A stretch of 64,000 nt of DNA from Pseudomonas syringae (GCF_021605415.1 NZ_WKEQ01000003.1:1-64000), one strand, 5' to 3'; shown: positions 8,871 to 20,161, counted from the stretch's first letter. Notes: generated from the letters alone by a model not told the origin. A program made the numbers and translations.

Positions 8871-10078
8871 AAAGCCGCCAGTCCGCGCGCCAGATCGGCT
8901 TGCAGATCAGCGACGTCTTCCAGACCGACCGCGATGCGGATCAGGCTGTCACGAATGCCCGCCGCTTCCCGCTCCTGCGGCGCCAGACGACCATGCGAAG
9001 TGGTGCTCGGGTGTGTGATGGTGGTTTTGCTGTCACCGAGGTTGGCCGTGATCGAAATCAAACGCGTGGCATCGATGAATCTCCACGCCCCTTCTTTGCC
9101 GCCCTTGACCTCAAAACTCACGACCGCACCGAAGCCTTTCTGCTGACGCTGAGCAAGCTCGTGCTGCGGGTGGCTCTTGAGGCCGGCGTAATGAACCTTC
9201 TCGATACCGTCCTGCTGCTCCAGCCATTCGGCCAGTTGCTGGGCATTGGCGCAGTGCGCTTTCATCCGCAGGTTCAGGGTTTCCAGACCTTTCAGGAAGA
9301 TCCAGGCGTTGAACGGGCTCAAAGTCGGACCGGCGGTGCGCAGGAAACCGACCACTTCTTTCATCTGCTCACTGCGGCCGGCAACCACACCGCCCATGCA
9401 ACGACCCTGGCCGTCGATAAACTTGGTGGCCGAATGCACCACGATGTCCGCGCCCATTTTCAGCGGCTGCTGCAGCGCAGGCGTGCAGAAGCAGTTGTCG
9501 ACCACCAGCATCGCGCCCTTGGCATGAGCGATGTCCGACAGCGCAGTAATATCTACCAGTTCTGCCAACGGGTTCGAAGGCGATTCGACGAATAGCAATT
9601 TGGTGTTGGCTTTGATTGCCGCATCCCACCCCGACAGATCCGCCAGCGGCACGTAATCGACTTCGACACCGAAGCGCTTGAAGTACTTCTCGAACAGGCT
9701 GATGGTCGAACCGAATACGCTGCGCGACACCAAAACGTGATCGCCGGCGCTACACAGACTCATGACAACAGCCATGATCGCGGCCATGCCGGTGGCGGTG
9801 GCGACGGCCTGCTCGGCGCTTTCCAGCGCGGCAATGCGCTCTTCGAACGCACGCACGGTCGGGTTGGTGTAACGCGAATAAACGTTGCCAGGCACTTCGC
9901 CAGCAAAACGCGCGGCGGCGTCGGCGGCGGTACGAAACACGTAGCTGGAAGTGAAGAACATCGGATCACCGTGCTCGCCTTCCGGAGTACGGTGCTGACC
10001 GGCACGTACGGCCAGGGTATCGAACGCTACGCCTTCGAGGTCGCTGTCCAGCCGACCGGCATCCCATTCCTGACTCAT
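8867..10078 (-). CDS. metZ: O-succinylhomoserine sulfhydrylase
   Basis: The 403-residue protein is a Cys/Met-metabolism PLP enzyme. The PLP lysine lies in [12 protein letters not shown], and the N-terminal [24 protein letters not shown] stretch is typical of MetZ. It condenses O-succinylhomoserine with sulfide to make homocysteine, the direct-sulfhydrylation route used by pseudomonads. It follows purF in the same direction, with a repeat between. The position next to purF and cvpA matches the usual Pseudomonas order, which supports metZ over the metB or metC relatives. Confidence 0.93.
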   Translation of the reverse strand: MSQEWDAGRLDSDLEGVAFDTLAVRAGQHRTPEGEHGDPMFFTSSYVFRTAADAAARFAGEVPGNVYSRYTNPTVRAFEERIAALESAEQAVATATGMAAIMAVVMSLCSAGDHVLVSRSVFGSTISLFEKYFKRFGVEVDYVPLADLSGWDAAIKANTKLLFVESPSNPLAELVDITALSDIAHAKGAMLVVDNCFCTPALQQPLKMGADIVVHSATKFIDGQGRCMGGVVAGRSEQMKEVVGFLRTAGPTLSPFNAWIFLKGLETLNLRMKAHCANAQQLAEWLEQQDGIEKVHYAGLKSHPQHELAQRQQKGFGAVVSFEVKGGKEGAWRFIDATRLISITANLGDSKTTITHPSTTSHGRLAPQEREAAGIRDSLIRIAVGLEDVADLQADLARGLAAL

Positions 10079-10114
10079 GCTGTCACTCCTTTTGCGCTAT
10101 TCGGTAGTGGATAC

Positions 10115-10206
10115 AAACCGGCCTGTAGGATCAAGGCTCGCCCGCGAAGGCGTTTTCGGGAATCCCAAAAGCTTCGCGGACAAGCCTCGCTCCTACAGGC
10201 CGGTTT
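10115..10206. repeat. Large inverted repeat between purF and metZ
   Basis: A perfect 16-bp pair, AAACCGGCCTGTAGGA (10115-10130) and TCCTACAGGCCGGTTT (10191-10206), encloses a second pair around GCGAAGG and CTTCGCGG. It can fold into a long hairpin in the 132-bp purF-metZ gap and may attenuate read-through. Confidence 0.85.
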
Positions 10207-10210
10207 TTAC

Positions 10211-11716
10211 TCAGTTGTTGTACAGATCGATGATCGCACTGACTGCCTGGGTCTTGACCTTGGAGGCATCGTTGCGCGCCTGTTCGATCTTGTCCAGATA
10301 AGCCGCGTCGACGTCGCCGGTGACGTACTTGCCGTCGAACACCGCGCAGTCGAACTGCTCGATCTTGATCTTGCCGCCACCAACCGCTTCGATCAGGTCA
10401 GGCAGATCCTGATAGATCAGCCAGTCGGCGCCGATCAGGTCAGCCACGTCCTGGGTCGAACGGTTGTGCGCGATCAGCTCGTGCGCACTCGGCATGTCGA
10501 TGCCGTAGACGTTCGGGAAGCGAACGGCCGGGGCTGCCGAGCAGAAGTAGACGTTTTTCGCGCCGGCTTCACGGGCCATCTGAATGATCTGTTTGCAGGT
10601 GGTGCCGCGAACGATGGAGTCGTCGACCAGCATCACGTTCTTGCCGCGGAATTCCAGTTCGATGGCGTTGAGCTTCTGGCGTACCGATTTCTTGCGCGCA
10701 GCCTGGCCGGGCATGATGAAAGTACGGCCGATGTAGCGATTCTTGACGAAGCCTTCGCGGAATTTCACGCCCAGGTGGTTCGCCAGCTCCAGCGCAGCAG
10801 TGCGGCTGGTGTCCGGAATCGGGATGACCACGTCGATGTCGTGTTCAGGACGCTCGCGCAGGATCTTCTCTGCGAGCTTCTCGCCCATGCGCAAGCGAGC
10901 CTTGTAGACCGAAACGCCGTCGATGATCGAGTCAGGACGCGCCAGATAGACGTGTTCGAAGATGCACGGGGTCAGCGACGGGGCTTTTGCGCACTGACGG
11001 GTGTGCAGCTTGCCGTCTTCAGTGATGTAGACCGCTTCGCCCGGTGCCAGGTCGCGAATCAGGGTGAAGCCGAGCACGTCCAGTGACACGCTTTCAGAGG
11101 CGATCATGTATTCAACGCCTTCGTCGGTGTGACGCTGGCCGAACACGATAGGGCGAATGCCGTGCGGGTCACGGAAACCGACGATGCCGTAACCGGTGAT
11201 CATCGCCACAACTGCATAGCCACCAACGCAACGGTTATGCACGTCGGTCACAGCGGCAAACACGTCTTCTTCGGTCGGCTGCAGCTTGCCGCGCTGGGCC
11301 AGCTCGTGAGCGAACACGTTCAGCAGCACTTCCGAGTCGGAATTGGTGTTGACGTGGCGCAGATCGGATTCGTAAATTTCCTTGGCCAACTGTTCAACGT
11401 TGGTCAGGTTGCCGTTGTGCGCCAAGGTGATGCCGTAAGGCGAGTTGACGTAGAACGGCTGGGCTTCGGCCGAAGTCGAGCTGCCCGCAGTCGGGTAACG
11501 GACATGACCGATACCCATGTGGCCGACCAGGCGCTGCATGTGACGCTGATGAAACACGTCACGCACCAAGCCATTGTCCTTGCGCAAGAACAACCGGCCA
11601 TCATGGCTGGTCACGATACCTGCAGCGTCCTGGCCGCGGTGCTGGAGCACGGTTAGCGCGTCATACAGCGCCTGATTGACGTTCGACTTACCGACGATAC
11701 CGACGATGCCACACAT
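10211..11716 (-). CDS. purF: Amidophosphoribosyltransferase
   Basis: With ATG at 11716 the product is 501 residues and begins MCGIVGIVG, which places the glutaminase nucleophile Cys directly after the initiator Met as PurF requires. A TTG three codons upstream is therefore rejected. The C-terminal PRTase domain has the PRPP loop [13 protein letters not shown]. PurF makes phosphoribosylamine from PRPP and glutamine, the first committed step of purine synthesis. It follows cvpA by about 40 bases, the conserved cvpA-purF arrangement. Confidence 0.97.
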   Translation of the reverse strand: MCGIVGIVGKSNVNQALYDALTVLQHRGQDAAGIVTSHDGRLFLRKDNGLVRDVFHQRHMQRLVGHMGIGHVRYPTAGSSTSAEAQPFYVNSPYGITLAHNGNLTNVEQLAKEIYESDLRHVNTNSDSEVLLNVFAHELAQRGKLQPTEEDVFAAVTDVHNRCVGGYAVVAMITGYGIVGFRDPHGIRPIVFGQRHTDEGVEYMIASESVSLDVLGFTLIRDLAPGEAVYITEDGKLHTRQCAKAPSLTPCIFEHVYLARPDSIIDGVSVYKARLRMGEKLAEKILRERPEHDIDVVIPIPDTSRTAALELANHLGVKFREGFVKNRYIGRTFIMPGQAARKKSVRQKLNAIELEFRGKNVMLVDDSIVRGTTCKQIIQMAREAGAKNVYFCSAAPAVRFPNVYGIDMPSAHELIAHNRSTQDVADLIGADWLIYQDLPDLIEAVGGGKIKIEQFDCAVFDGKYVTGDVDAAYLDKIEQARNDASKVKTQAVSAIIDLYNN

Positions 11717-11757
11717 GCGACGCAACCCCTACTTAATGGATCTGAACTGAACAACAC

Positions 11758-12318
11758 TCACTGAGGCGTTTTGGCCGACGGCAAGAGTTGCTCCTTGAAC
11801 GGTATCTCAGCGGGTACGCTGATACCGCTGGCAAGCCACTGACTGCTCCACCCCAGAATCAGGTTCTTGGACCAGTCTGCGACCAATAAAAACTTGGGTA
11901 CGAGTTGGGATTCTTTCCACCACCCGTCCTGCTGTACCGGCCCCAGGCTCAACAGCCCGACCGCCACGACCACCAGCAGCACGCCACGCGCTGCGCCGAA
12001 GGCCATGCCGAGGAATCGATCGGTCCCGGACAACCCGGTGACGCGAACCAACTCGCCGATAAGATAATTGATCATTGCGCCCACAATCAGTGTGGCGACA
12101 AACATGATGGCACAGCCCGCGATCACGCGAGCCGATGGGGTTTCGATGTATCCGGTGAGGTACTCGGACAGTGAGCCACCGAACATCCAGGCTACCGCTC
12201 CTGCGATGATCCAGGTCACCAGCGATAATGCTTCCTTGACGAAGCCGCGGCTCAAACTGATCAAAGCGGAGATGGCGACGATTGCAACGATCGCCCAGTC
12301 AACCCAGGTAAATGGCAC
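11758..12318 (-). CDS. cvpA: CvpA family inner-membrane protein
   Basis: The 186-residue product has four hydrophobic segments (about residues 8-25, 32-50, 68-90, 105-125), the CvpA family layout, with WVDWAIVAIVAIS at the start. The family is needed for colicin V export in E. coli and linked to envelope stress; its biochemical role is unsettled. It lies directly upstream of purF and about 100 bases after the SPOR gene, so it is likely part of one transcript. Confidence 0.92.
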   Translation of the reverse strand: MPFTWVDWAIVAIVAISALISLSRGFVKEALSLVTWIIAGAVAWMFGGSLSEYLTGYIETPSARVIAGCAIMFVATLIVGAMINYLIGELVRVTGLSGTDRFLGMAFGAARGVLLVVVAVGLLSLGPVQQDGWWKESQLVPKFLLVADWSKNLILGWSSQWLASGISVPAEIPFKEQLLPSAKTPQ

Positions 12319-12416
12319 AGTGCAGCCTACAGACGGATAAGGCGGCGCATTTTAGCAGAGCGCATGGCTGTCGGTAAGCTGCGATTTTCAGTGCTTTTAT
12401 ATCGAGGTGATAGTTT

Positions 12417-13082
12417 TTACCCGCGCTCGGGCTGGAATCGCACGACAAAACCCTTGAGGTTCTGCTGACGGCTCAAGAGATCACGCAGACGATCGGCTTC
12501 GGCGCGCTCGATCAGCGGCCCGACAAAGACCCGATTTTTGCCATCAGCGGAACGGATATAGGCGTTGTAGCCCTGACTGCGCAGGTTTTTCTGCAAGCTT
12601 TCGGCACTGGCGCGGTTCGACAGGCTGGCCACTTGCACCGACCAGCTCACTGACAGACCGTTGGCATCGACGCGACTCTGCGTCGTGTCAGGCTTGGCAG
12701 GTGCGGCGGCAATCGGCTGCGCCGGGGCCGCGAGCGGCTTGGCTGGCACAGCGGGTGCCGGTGTCGGAGCCACAGGTTTGGCAGCAGGTGCCGCCGGAAC
12801 AGGTGCCGCCGGCGCAATCGGCGTCGACGGTGGGGTTTGCTCGGCGACGTCCTCATCGCTTGGCACCGGTTCTTGCGGCAAGGCTTGCGGCTCAGGCACG
12901 GCCACTGGCTCGATCTGAACCTCGGGCACGACGGGTGCCTGCGGAGCGGTTGGCGCCTCGACCGTCACCTGACGCTGCTCATCCTGACGAGTGAACAGCA
13001 TCGGCAGAAAAATCACCGCCAGCGCCACCAGCACCAGGGCGCCGACCATGCGCTGCTTGTACGCTTTATCCAGCAAAGCCAT
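12417..13082 (-). CDS. SPOR-domain membrane protein (DedD-like)
   Basis: From ATG at 13082 the protein is 221 residues: a short cytoplasmic start ([11 protein letters not shown]), one membrane span (about 12-30), a Pro/Ala-rich periplasmic linker (about 40-140), and a C-terminal SPOR domain (about 145-220) with WSVQVASLSNRASAESL and NRVFVGPLIERAEAD. SPOR domains bind denuded septal peptidoglycan, so a divisome role is expected. The start overlaps the end of folC by 17 bases. A longer upstream reading frame inside folC is discarded because it lacks a membrane-anchor context. Confidence 0.9.
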   Translation of the reverse strand: MALLDKAYKQRMVGALVLVALAVIFLPMLFTRQDEQRQVTVEAPTAPQAPVVPEVQIEPVAVPEPQALPQEPVPSDEDVAEQTPPSTPIAPAAPVPAAPAAKPVAPTPAPAVPAKPLAAPAQPIAAAPAKPDTTQSRVDANGLSVSWSVQVASLSNRASAESLQKNLRSQGYNAYIRSADGKNRVFVGPLIERAEADRLRDLLSRQQNLKGFVVRFQPERG

Positions 13083-14373
13083 TTGCCGCTTCCTCCGTGG
13101 AGCGCCGGGCCAGCCATTCAAGGGCCTCGGCAACACAATAAAATGATCCGAACAACAGAATCTCGTCGTCGCTGGCGGCTTGTGCACACTGCCCTTCCAG
13201 GGCCGCCGCGACACTGTCATAAGCCGTGACCAGCGCACCGCGCGCCTGCAAGGCTGCGTGAAGCTCAGCCACCGGTCGTGAACGCGGAGAATCGAGCGGC
13301 GCCACGGCCCAATGCTGGACACTAGCACTCAATTCATCGACAACACCATCCAGATCCTTGTCGGCCAGCAACCCGAACACCGCCAGACGCTTGCCGACCG
13401 GCGGGCGCGCCGCCAAACGCCGCGCCAGGTACTCCGCCGCATGAGGGTTGTGTCCAACATCCAGCAACAGATTGATTGGCTTGCCCTGCCATTCGAACGA
13501 ACGCCGGTCGAGGCGCCCGACCACGCGAGTAGCCTGCAACGCAGCAACAATTTGTTGAGCATCCCAAGGCAAACCCAATAACAGATAGGCCTGCAACGCC
13601 AACGCCGCGTTTTCCATCGGCAGATCGAGCAGCGGCAGATCGCGCAACTCCACGACCTGGCCCTGCGCATCCGTGCCGCGCCATTGCCACGCGTGATCGG
13701 TCATCGCGAGATCGAAATCACGTCCACGCAAGAAAAAAGGCGTCGCCAGTTCGCGCACTTTATCAAGCAGCGGCTGCGGAGGATTCAGATCGCCACACAA
13801 GGCAGGCTTGCCCTGGCGGAAAATTCCGGCCTTCTCGTAGGCAACGGATTCGCGGGTGTCACCCAGATAATCGGCGTGATCGACGCCAATGCTGGTGACC
13901 AACGCGATATCGGCATCCACCACGTTGACCGTGTCCAGACGCCCGCCCAAACCGACTTCGAGCACGACGGCATCGAGCCCGGCCTGCTGAAACAGCCAGA
14001 ACGCCGCCAGGGTGCCCATTTCGAAATAAGTCAGGGAAGTGTCGCCACGCCCGGCCTCGACTGCCGCGAAGGCTTTGCACAGCTGCGCGTCAGTGGCTTC
14101 GACGCCATTGACCTGCACCCGCTCGTTATAACGCAGCAGATGCGGAGAATTGTAGACGCCAACGCTCAGGCCCTGCGCGCGCAGCAACGAAGCCACGAAT
14201 GCGCAGGTTGAACCCTTGCCGTTGGTGCCGGTGACCGTGATCACCCGAGGCGCCGGCTGGCCCAGTCCCATGCGGGACGCTACCTGTTGCGAACGCTCCA
14301 GGCCCATGTCGATGGCCGACGGATGCAACTGCTCAAGGTAGGCGAGCCATTCGCCAAGGGTGCGCTCGGTCAT
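13066..14373 (-). CDS. folC: Bifunctional folylpolyglutamate/dihydrofolate synthase
   Basis: The 435-residue Mur-ligase-like protein carries the ATP loop [15 protein letters not shown] (about residues 45-59), the [13 protein letters not shown] stretch, and [11 protein letters not shown]. FolC adds glutamate to dihydropteroate and to folates. It overlaps accD by four bases and the SPOR gene by 17, so this is a tightly packed operon. Confidence 0.96.
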   Translation of the reverse strand: MTERTLGEWLAYLEQLHPSAIDMGLERSQQVASRMGLGQPAPRVITVTGTNGKGSTCAFVASLLRAQGLSVGVYNSPHLLRYNERVQVNGVEATDAQLCKAFAAVEAGRGDTSLTYFEMGTLAAFWLFQQAGLDAVVLEVGLGGRLDTVNVVDADIALVTSIGVDHADYLGDTRESVAYEKAGIFRQGKPALCGDLNPPQPLLDKVRELATPFFLRGRDFDLAMTDHAWQWRGTDAQGQVVELRDLPLLDLPMENAALALQAYLLLGLPWDAQQIVAALQATRVVGRLDRRSFEWQGKPINLLLDVGHNPHAAEYLARRLAARPPVGKRLAVFGLLADKDLDGVVDELSASVQHWAVAPLDSPRSRPVAELHAALQARGALVTAYDSVAAALEGQCAQAASDDEILLFGSFYCVAEALEWLARRSTEEAANGFAG

Positions 14374-15290
14374 ACGTTGGCAGGCACCGGTGGAACAATG
14401 ATCGGCTCGACAGGTGCGGCGACGAACACAGGCGTCGGCTGACCGGTCAATTGCGCCAGCAGATTACCCAGACGTGGGCGCAGCTCCTGACGGTGGATGA
14501 TCATGTCGATGGCGCCGTGCTCCAGCAGGAACTCGCTGCGCTGGAAGCCTTCCGGCAATTTTTCACGCACGGTTTGCTCGATCACGCGAGGACCTGCGAA
14601 GCCGATCAACGCTTTTGGCTCGCCGACGATCACATCGCCAAGCATCGCCAGGCTGGCGGAAACGCCGCCGTAGACAGGGTCGGTCAGTACGGAGATGAAC
14701 GGAATGCCTTCTTCACGCAGACGCGCCAGCACGGCCGAGGTTTTGGCCATTTGCATCAGCGAGATCAGGGCTTCCTGCATGCGCGCACCACCGGAGGCGG
14801 CGAAGCAGATCATCGGGCAACGGTTTTCCAGCGCGTAGTTGGCGGCGCGCACGAAACGCTCGCCGACGATGGCACCCATCGAGCCGCCCATAAACGCGAA
14901 CTCGAACGCCGAAACCACCACCGGCATGCCGAGCAACGTACCGCTCACGGAAACCAGCGCGTCTTTTTCGCCGGTCTGTTTTTGTGCAGCGGTCAGGCGA
15001 TCCTTGTACTTCTTGCCGTCGCGGAATTTCAGACGGTCAACGGGCTCCAGATCCGCCCCCAGTTCGTTGCGGCCTTCGGCATCCAGGAAAATGTCGATAC
15101 GGGCGCGGGCGCCTATGCGCATGTGGTGGTTGCACTTGGGGCAAACGTCCAGGGTCTTTTCAAGCTCCGGACGATACAGCACAGCCTCGCAGGACGGGCA
15201 CTTGTGCCACAGACCTTCAGGCACCGAGCTCTTCTTGACTTCCGATCGCATGATCGAAGGGATCAGTTTGTCTACTAACCAGTTGCTCAT
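14370..15290 (-). CDS. accD: Acetyl-CoA carboxylase carboxyltransferase beta subunit
   Basis: The 306-residue protein has a C4 zinc ribbon near the N terminus (CPSC and CPKC, about residues 31-53) and the carboxyltransferase crotonase fold with [17 protein letters not shown] and [19 protein letters not shown]. With AccA it transfers carboxyl from biotin to acetyl-CoA for fatty acid synthesis. The start lies 197 bases downstream of trpF and the gene leads into folC. Confidence 0.97.
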   Translation of the reverse strand: MSNWLVDKLIPSIMRSEVKKSSVPEGLWHKCPSCEAVLYRPELEKTLDVCPKCNHHMRIGARARIDIFLDAEGRNELGADLEPVDRLKFRDGKKYKDRLTAAQKQTGEKDALVSVSGTLLGMPVVVSAFEFAFMGGSMGAIVGERFVRAANYALENRCPMICFAASGGARMQEALISLMQMAKTSAVLARLREEGIPFISVLTDPVYGGVSASLAMLGDVIVGEPKALIGFAGPRVIEQTVREKLPEGFQRSEFLLEHGAIDMIIHRQELRPRLGNLLAQLTGQPTPVFVAAPVEPIIVPPVPANV

Positions 15291-15487
15291 GCTTTCTTTC
15301 TCCAGTACCGGCGGCCCGAACGCTCTGGTTCGCGGCCCCGCGTATGCCCTTCAGCTAAATTCATGGGTGTGGCGATGATCGGTGGATGGCCACGGTCAGT
15401 GCGCAACTGACCTGCGTGAAACCCCTCGATCCTCAGCCTCGCCTGTTTATACAGGTGCATTCATGGACGGCGGCAGTCTGCCAGCCG

Positions 15488-16120
15488 TCACATCGACGAT
15501 GTATTGCCGCGCACGGCGTTGATGAACGCCTTGATCTTCGCGTGATCCTTGATGCCTTTGCCCGCTTCTACCCCGCCGCTGACGTCGACCGCATACGGTT
15601 TCACCCGAGCTACTGCGTCCGCGACGTTCTGCGGGTTGAGACCACCCGCCAATATCAATGGCTTGCTCAACACGGGCGGAATCAATGACCAGTCGAATGC
15701 CTCGCCGGTTCCGCCGGGAACGCCTTCAACGTAGGTGTCGAGCAGCACGCCGCTGGCACCAGGATAGGCATCGCACGCCGCCGCAATGTCATCTCCGGCC
15801 TTTACCCGCAAGGCCTTGATGTATGGGCGGTGCCAGCCTTCGCACTGTTCGGCGGTTTCGTCGCCGTGAAATTGCAACAGATCCAGCGGCACGGCATCGA
15901 GGATTTCCCCGAGCTCGCAGCGGCTGGCATTAACGAATAGGCCCACCGTGGTGACGAATGGCGGCAGCGCCTGAATAATCGCCCGCGCCTGCTGCACTGT
16001 GACGTTACGAGGACTCTTGCCATAAAACACCAGCCCGATGGCGTCGGCCCCGGCCTCAACCGCTGCCAACGCATCTTCTATGCGGGTAATCCCGCAAATC
16101 TTGCAGCGAACGGCTGACAT
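15488..16120 (-). CDS. trpF: Phosphoribosylanthranilate isomerase
   Basis: From ATG at 16120 the protein is 210 residues, a TIM barrel beginning [13 protein letters not shown] with the catalytic Cys in KICG and the catalytic Asp in [11 protein letters not shown]. It performs the Amadori rearrangement of tryptophan synthesis. The upstream in-frame extension is rejected because the family starts right before KICGIT. It follows truA by 63 bases; trpF between truA and accD is the standard Pseudomonas arrangement. Confidence 0.96.
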   Translation of the reverse strand: MSAVRCKICGITRIEDALAAVEAGADAIGLVFYGKSPRNVTVQQARAIIQALPPFVTTVGLFVNASRCELGEILDAVPLDLLQFHGDETAEQCEGWHRPYIKALRVKAGDDIAAACDAYPGASGVLLDTYVEGVPGGTGEAFDWSLIPPVLSKPLILAGGLNPQNVADAVARVKPYAVDVSGGVEAGKGIKDHAKIKAFINAVRGNTSSM

Positions 16121-16183
16121 GTCGATAAAACCCCGAGGGAAAATCCGAGAAGTCCCGGATGGTAACAAAAGCATTCGAAGGCG

Positions 16184-17038
16184 TCAGCCGTCGAGTTCCG
16201 AGAAACCTGTCAGGAAATGCGGCCCGATGAATCGTTCGGGCAGCGGGAATTCGTCGTGATACTCGACCTGCACCAGATACAAGCCGAACGGATGGGCCGT
16301 CACCCCGCCCGAGCGCCGCTCACGGCTTTCCAGCACCTCTTTCATCCAGACAGGCTCGCGCTCGCCGGCACCAATGGTCATCAGCACGCCGGCGATGTTG
16401 CGCACCATGTGGTGCAAAAACGCGTTGGCGCGGATATCGATAACGATCATCTTGCCGTGCCTCGTCACTCGCACGTGGTGCATCTTTTTGATCGGCGACT
16501 TGGCCTGGCACTGCCCGGCCCGGAACGCGCTGAAATCGTGGGTGCCGACCAAATGCTGCGCCGCCTCGGCCATGCGCTCGACGTCCAGCGGGCGGTGATT
16601 CCAGGTGATTTCTTCGTTGAGGTGCGCCGGGCGGATCTGATCGTTGTAGATCACGTAGCGATAACGTCGGGCGATGGCCTTGAACCGCGCGTGAAAGTGC
16701 GCGGGCATGACCTTCGCCCAACTGACGCTAATGTCGTGGGGCAAATTGATGTTGGCCCCCATGACCCAGGCTTTCAGCGAGCGGTTGACCTGGGTATCGA
16801 AATGCACGACTTGTCCGCACGCATGCACGCCGGCGTCGGTGCGCCCGGCACATTGCAGCGACACCGGCGAATCGGCGACTTTCGACAGGGCCTTCTCAAG
16901 GAATTCCTGCACCGTGGCCACGCCAGTGGACTGACGTTGCCAGCCGCTGTAGCGCGAGCCTTTATATTCCACGCCCAATGCGATGCGGTAAAAGCCGTCC
17001 GGTGCCAGTTCGGCGGCCGGGTTATCTATGTTTGCCAA
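16184..17038 (-). CDS. truA: tRNA pseudouridine(38-40) synthase
   Basis: TruA motifs are clear: ALGVEYKGSRYSGWQRQ, the catalytic Asp in AGRTDAGVHACGQVVHFD, and FLHHMVRNIAGVL. It modifies positions 38-40 of tRNA anticodon arms. The start is uncertain. The open frame runs upstream to 17182, but that part is the translated REP repeat at 17128-17207 and cannot be coding. The first usable start is TTG at 17038 (TTG GCA AAC), giving 284 residues; a downstream start is possible. The ribosome site is weak. Confidence 0.9.
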   Translation of the reverse strand: MANIDNPAAELAPDGFYRIALGVEYKGSRYSGWQRQSTGVATVQEFLEKALSKVADSPVSLQCAGRTDAGVHACGQVVHFDTQVNRSLKAWVMGANINLPHDISVSWAKVMPAHFHARFKAIARRYRYVIYNDQIRPAHLNEEITWNHRPLDVERMAEAAQHLVGTHDFSAFRAGQCQAKSPIKKMHHVRVTRHGKMIVIDIRANAFLHHMVRNIAGVLMTIGAGEREPVWMKEVLESRERRSGGVTAHPFGLYLVQVEYHDEFPLPERFIGPHFLTGFSELDG

Positions 17039-17127
17039 GGTGGGACAGCCTGCTGATTTGCAAAGGCGGGCATTATAAGGCGGTGAGACGTGGGCGCCAG
17101 TGGGATCTGTAGTGGCAGGCCCGGCGC

Positions 17128-17207
17128 CATCGCTGGCAAGCCAGCTCCCACAGGTTTTTGCGGCCATGTATGACACGGACACTGTGGGAGCTGGCTTGCC
17201 AGCGATG
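17128..17207. repeat. REP pair (26-bp perfect inverted repeat)
   Basis: Arms at 17128-17153 and 17182-17207 are perfect complements containing GCTGGCAAGCCAGCTCCCA. The same arm recurs at 21259, 24566, 37891 and 60051 in this window. It lies between fimV and truA. Confidence 0.9.
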
Positions 17208-17240
17208 AGGCCGGATCAGGCACCATTGAAACCCGCCCAA

Positions 17241-17279
17241 ACAAAAAACGGCAGCCTCAATGGCTGCCGCTTTGTTTTT
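17241..17279 (-). terminator. Rho-independent terminator after fimV
   Basis: CGGCAGCC / GGCTGCCG stem with a 5-base loop, flanked on both sides by A/T runs (AAACAAAAAA and TTTGTTTTTG). It lies 14 bases past the fimV stop on the minus strand. Confidence 0.88.
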
Positions 17280-17292
17280 GCCGATTACCGAA

Positions 17293-19953
17293 TCAAGCCA
17301 GACGCGAAAGCATCTCCCGCGCTTCGTTCTTCTGATTGTCGTCGCCTTCGCTGACCACCTCGTTGAGGATGTCCCGGGCGCCGTCGGCGTCACCCATGTC
17401 GATGTAGGCCTGGGCCAGGTCGAGCTTGGTGGCGGCTTCGTCGGTGCCAGCGAGAAAGTCGAAGTCTTCGTCGTTCAGATCGCCGCCCAGCGCGGCGTCT
17501 TCTGCGGTGAAGCTTGGCTCTCCCATGGTTTGCGAGAGGCGATCCAGTTCGGCGTTGACACTGTCCAGTTCGGCAGCAAATGCATCCGGTTCAGCCGGGG
17601 TCGCGTCCATCTCGTCAGCCAGGGACAGATCGAAATCATCCGGCAACTCCAGGTCATCCTGCGGCTGGTCGGCGATGGTCGGTTGTTCGACTGGTGCGTC
17701 AACGGGCGGCAGATCCTTCACGCCATCGTCCAGATCCAGCAGGAAGTCGTCTTCCGCCAACGTCGCTGGCGATGCCGGTGCGCCCAGATCCATATCCAGG
17801 TCGAAGTCCGACAAGTCGTCGAGGTTTTCCTGGATTTCAGTCTGCTTTTGCAGCTCGGCGCCGAAGCTCAGGTCATCATCCGACGGGAATTCGTCGAGTT
17901 CGACCGGGGCCTCCGGCTCGGCAGCGGCGACCGGCTCAACAGGCGTCACATTGTCCAGATCGTCCAGACTCAAATCGAATGCGCTGTCCAGATCATCATC
18001 GGCAGCGGCAGGGGCTTCGGGCTCATCCAGCAGCAAGTCCTTGACGTACTGGGCATCCAGTTCGGCGGCAACTGCGGCGGCGGCCAAACCACCCGCAGCC
18101 ACGAGCGCCATCGCCGGGAAGCGGCTTTTCAGCTCTTCGACCTTGGCAAAATTGTCGCCGTTGGCAACCAGTTGACGCTCCTGCGCGACGAACGCATCGC
18201 GGTCGCCCTGCTGGCCGTAGACTTCCATCAATTTCAGACGCAGATCGCTGCGCTGCGGTTCGAGGCTGATGCCCTCCTCCAGCAACGCGGCAGCCTGATT
18301 CAAGCGACCGGCGGAGATGTGCGACTGAGCCTTGGCCAAGACGTCATCGGAAAACTCGCCCGACGGCGCAACCAGCGGCGCGGCCATTGGCTTTGCCAGG
18401 ACAACCGGTTCAACCACAGGCGCCGAAGCAACGGGGGCCGGGGTCGACGCTGGCGCAGGAGTCGGCGTGGACAGCGTAACGCTCGCCGCCGGGACTTCCA
18501 GGCCTGAGAAACTGCTTTCCGGCAGATCTTCCTCGGCGGAGAAGGATTGTTCTTCGGACAATGCGCGGGCCATGCGCAGGTGTTTCTCGGCTTCCTGCTG
18601 AGCTTTGCGGCGACGGGCCAGCAACAGCAACAGCAGCAGCAAAACCACCGCACCGCCACCCACAAGACCCAAAAGGACTGGATTGGTCAGCAGTTCGTTG
18701 AAAGATCTATCGTCATTGGCGGCTGGCTTCGGCTCGACCACTGGCTCGACCGGTGCCGGGGTCGCGGCTTCAGGCGCGGGCACAGCAGGAGCGGCTTCGG
18801 CTGGTGTGGCGGGCGGCGTGGCTGCCAGTTCGGCGGTGATCGCAGGCACCGGTGCAACCGCCGGTGTTTCTGCCGAACCAGCCGCCGCAGGATTGCCGCC
18901 TTCGGCCTGCATTTTCGCCAATTGATTGTTTTTCAGTTCGATCAGGCGTTGCAGCTTGTCCAGCTGACTTTGCAGATCGGACATGCGGCTTTTCAGCTCC
19001 TCGTTGTCACGACGGGTCGTGTCGAGGCTTTCCTGAGTCACCGCCAATTTGTTGCTCAAGGCCTTGGCATCGCCCGCCGGGCCTTTGCCACTGCCCGCGC
19101 TTTCGGCGGAGACCAGACTCAGATTGTCCTTGGCTTCTTGCGTGGACGCCGCGTTGTTGCGGCCACGATTGGTGGCATCGAGTTGCTGCTGACCGCTGCC
19201 CGGTTTGGCCACGTAACGACGACCCTGACGCCAGGCTTCGTTCTGCGCCGCCACTTCAGTGATGGCGGCAGGCTGCGGCAGTGCGGTGCTTTGTACAGCG
19301 TCCGGAAGACGCAACACCTGGCCGGTTTTCAAAAGATTGATGTTGCCGTTGATAAACGCGTCCGGGTTCAGGGCCTGGATGGCCAGCATGGTTTGCTGAA
19401 CCGAACCGCCATTGCGCGCCTTCGCGGCGATTTCCCAGAGGGTATCGCGCGGCGTCGTGGTGTATTGGCGCGAGTGAGTGGCACCGGTGACGGGCGCGGC
19501 GACTTCTTGCCCCGGCGCGGGCTGTGCAGCGGCGTCGGCGGTTTGCGGCGAGAACTTCGAAGGATCGATCAGCATGCTGTAATCGCGCAGCAAGCGACCG
19601 TTCGGCCACATCACCTGCACAAGAAACTTCACCATGGGCTCGGACAACGGTTTGCTCGACGTCACGAGCAGCACGCTTTTGCCGTTGGCGTTGATTACCG
19701 GTTTGAAAGAAAGGTCGTCGAGGAACGCCTGGCGATCAACGCCGGCCTTGGCGAAATCTTCCGGCGAGGCCAGGCTCGGCACCACTTCGGCGGCGGTGAG
19801 ATCCTTGACATCGAGCAGCTCGATTTCCGCCATCAGCGGCTGGTTCAGGGTCGACTTCAGGGTCAGCTCCCCGAGCCCGAGGGCATGCGCCATACCGGAG
19901 GACAGCGCCGATGCGGCCGCTATTGCTAACACCAGTTTGCGAACTTGAACCAT
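17293..19953 (-). CDS. fimV: FimV/HubP family polar hub protein
   Basis: The 886-residue protein has a signal peptide (to about residue 24), a FimV N-terminal region, a LysM domain (about 165-220, YTTTPRDTLWEIAAKAR), a coiled coil (about 295-350), a Pro/Ala linker, a single membrane span (about 424-448, LLGLVGGGAVVLLLLLLLL), and a long acidic cytoplasmic tail with TPR-like segments ending in a conserved FimV C-terminal motif (LDLAQAYIDMGDADGARDIL). It binds peptidoglycan and organises type IV pili and other polar machines. It has its own terminator. Confidence 0.95.
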   Translation of the reverse strand: MVQVRKLVLAIAAASALSSGMAHALGLGELTLKSTLNQPLMAEIELLDVKDLTAAEVVPSLASPEDFAKAGVDRQAFLDDLSFKPVINANGKSVLLVTSSKPLSEPMVKFLVQVMWPNGRLLRDYSMLIDPSKFSPQTADAAAQPAPGQEVAAPVTGATHSRQYTTTPRDTLWEIAAKARNGGSVQQTMLAIQALNPDAFINGNINLLKTGQVLRLPDAVQSTALPQPAAITEVAAQNEAWRQGRRYVAKPGSGQQQLDATNRGRNNAASTQEAKDNLSLVSAESAGSGKGPAGDAKALSNKLAVTQESLDTTRRDNEELKSRMSDLQSQLDKLQRLIELKNNQLAKMQAEGGNPAAAGSAETPAVAPVPAITAELAATPPATPAEAAPAVPAPEAATPAPVEPVVEPKPAANDDRSFNELLTNPVLLGLVGGGAVVLLLLLLLLARRRKAQQEAEKHLRMARALSEEQSFSAEEDLPESSFSGLEVPAASVTLSTPTPAPASTPAPVASAPVVEPVVLAKPMAAPLVAPSGEFSDDVLAKAQSHISAGRLNQAAALLEEGISLEPQRSDLRLKLMEVYGQQGDRDAFVAQERQLVANGDNFAKVEELKSRFPAMALVAAGGLAAAAVAAELDAQYVKDLLLDEPEAPAAADDDLDSAFDLSLDDLDNVTPVEPVAAAEPEAPVELDEFPSDDDLSFGAELQKQTEIQENLDDLSDFDLDMDLGAPASPATLAEDDFLLDLDDGVKDLPPVDAPVEQPTIADQPQDDLELPDDFDLSLADEMDATPAEPDAFAAELDSVNAELDRLSQTMGEPSFTAEDAALGGDLNDEDFDFLAGTDEAATKLDLAQAYIDMGDADGARDILNEVVSEGDDNQKNEAREMLSRLA

Positions 19954-20161
19954 AGCCTCATCCTTTGTTTGTACATTCCTCGGCCAGCGAGAAGTGATGA
20001 ATACCGCTGCCGTAAGGCATTGCGCGCAACGACGGGGAGCCGTCGCGCGCGATCATTTCTTTGATGCCCCCCAACGCCCCGGCGGGTCACACGTCTTCAC
20101 GCCCATCGGCCAAGCATAGCGCTCGCCTAGAATCAGTCGATAAATTGTTGCCAAGTATCTT

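Noticed and set aside
17039..17182. N-terminal extension of truA to ATG 17182
   Set aside because: The extension translates the REP repeat (17128-17207) and has no counterpart in the TruA fold.
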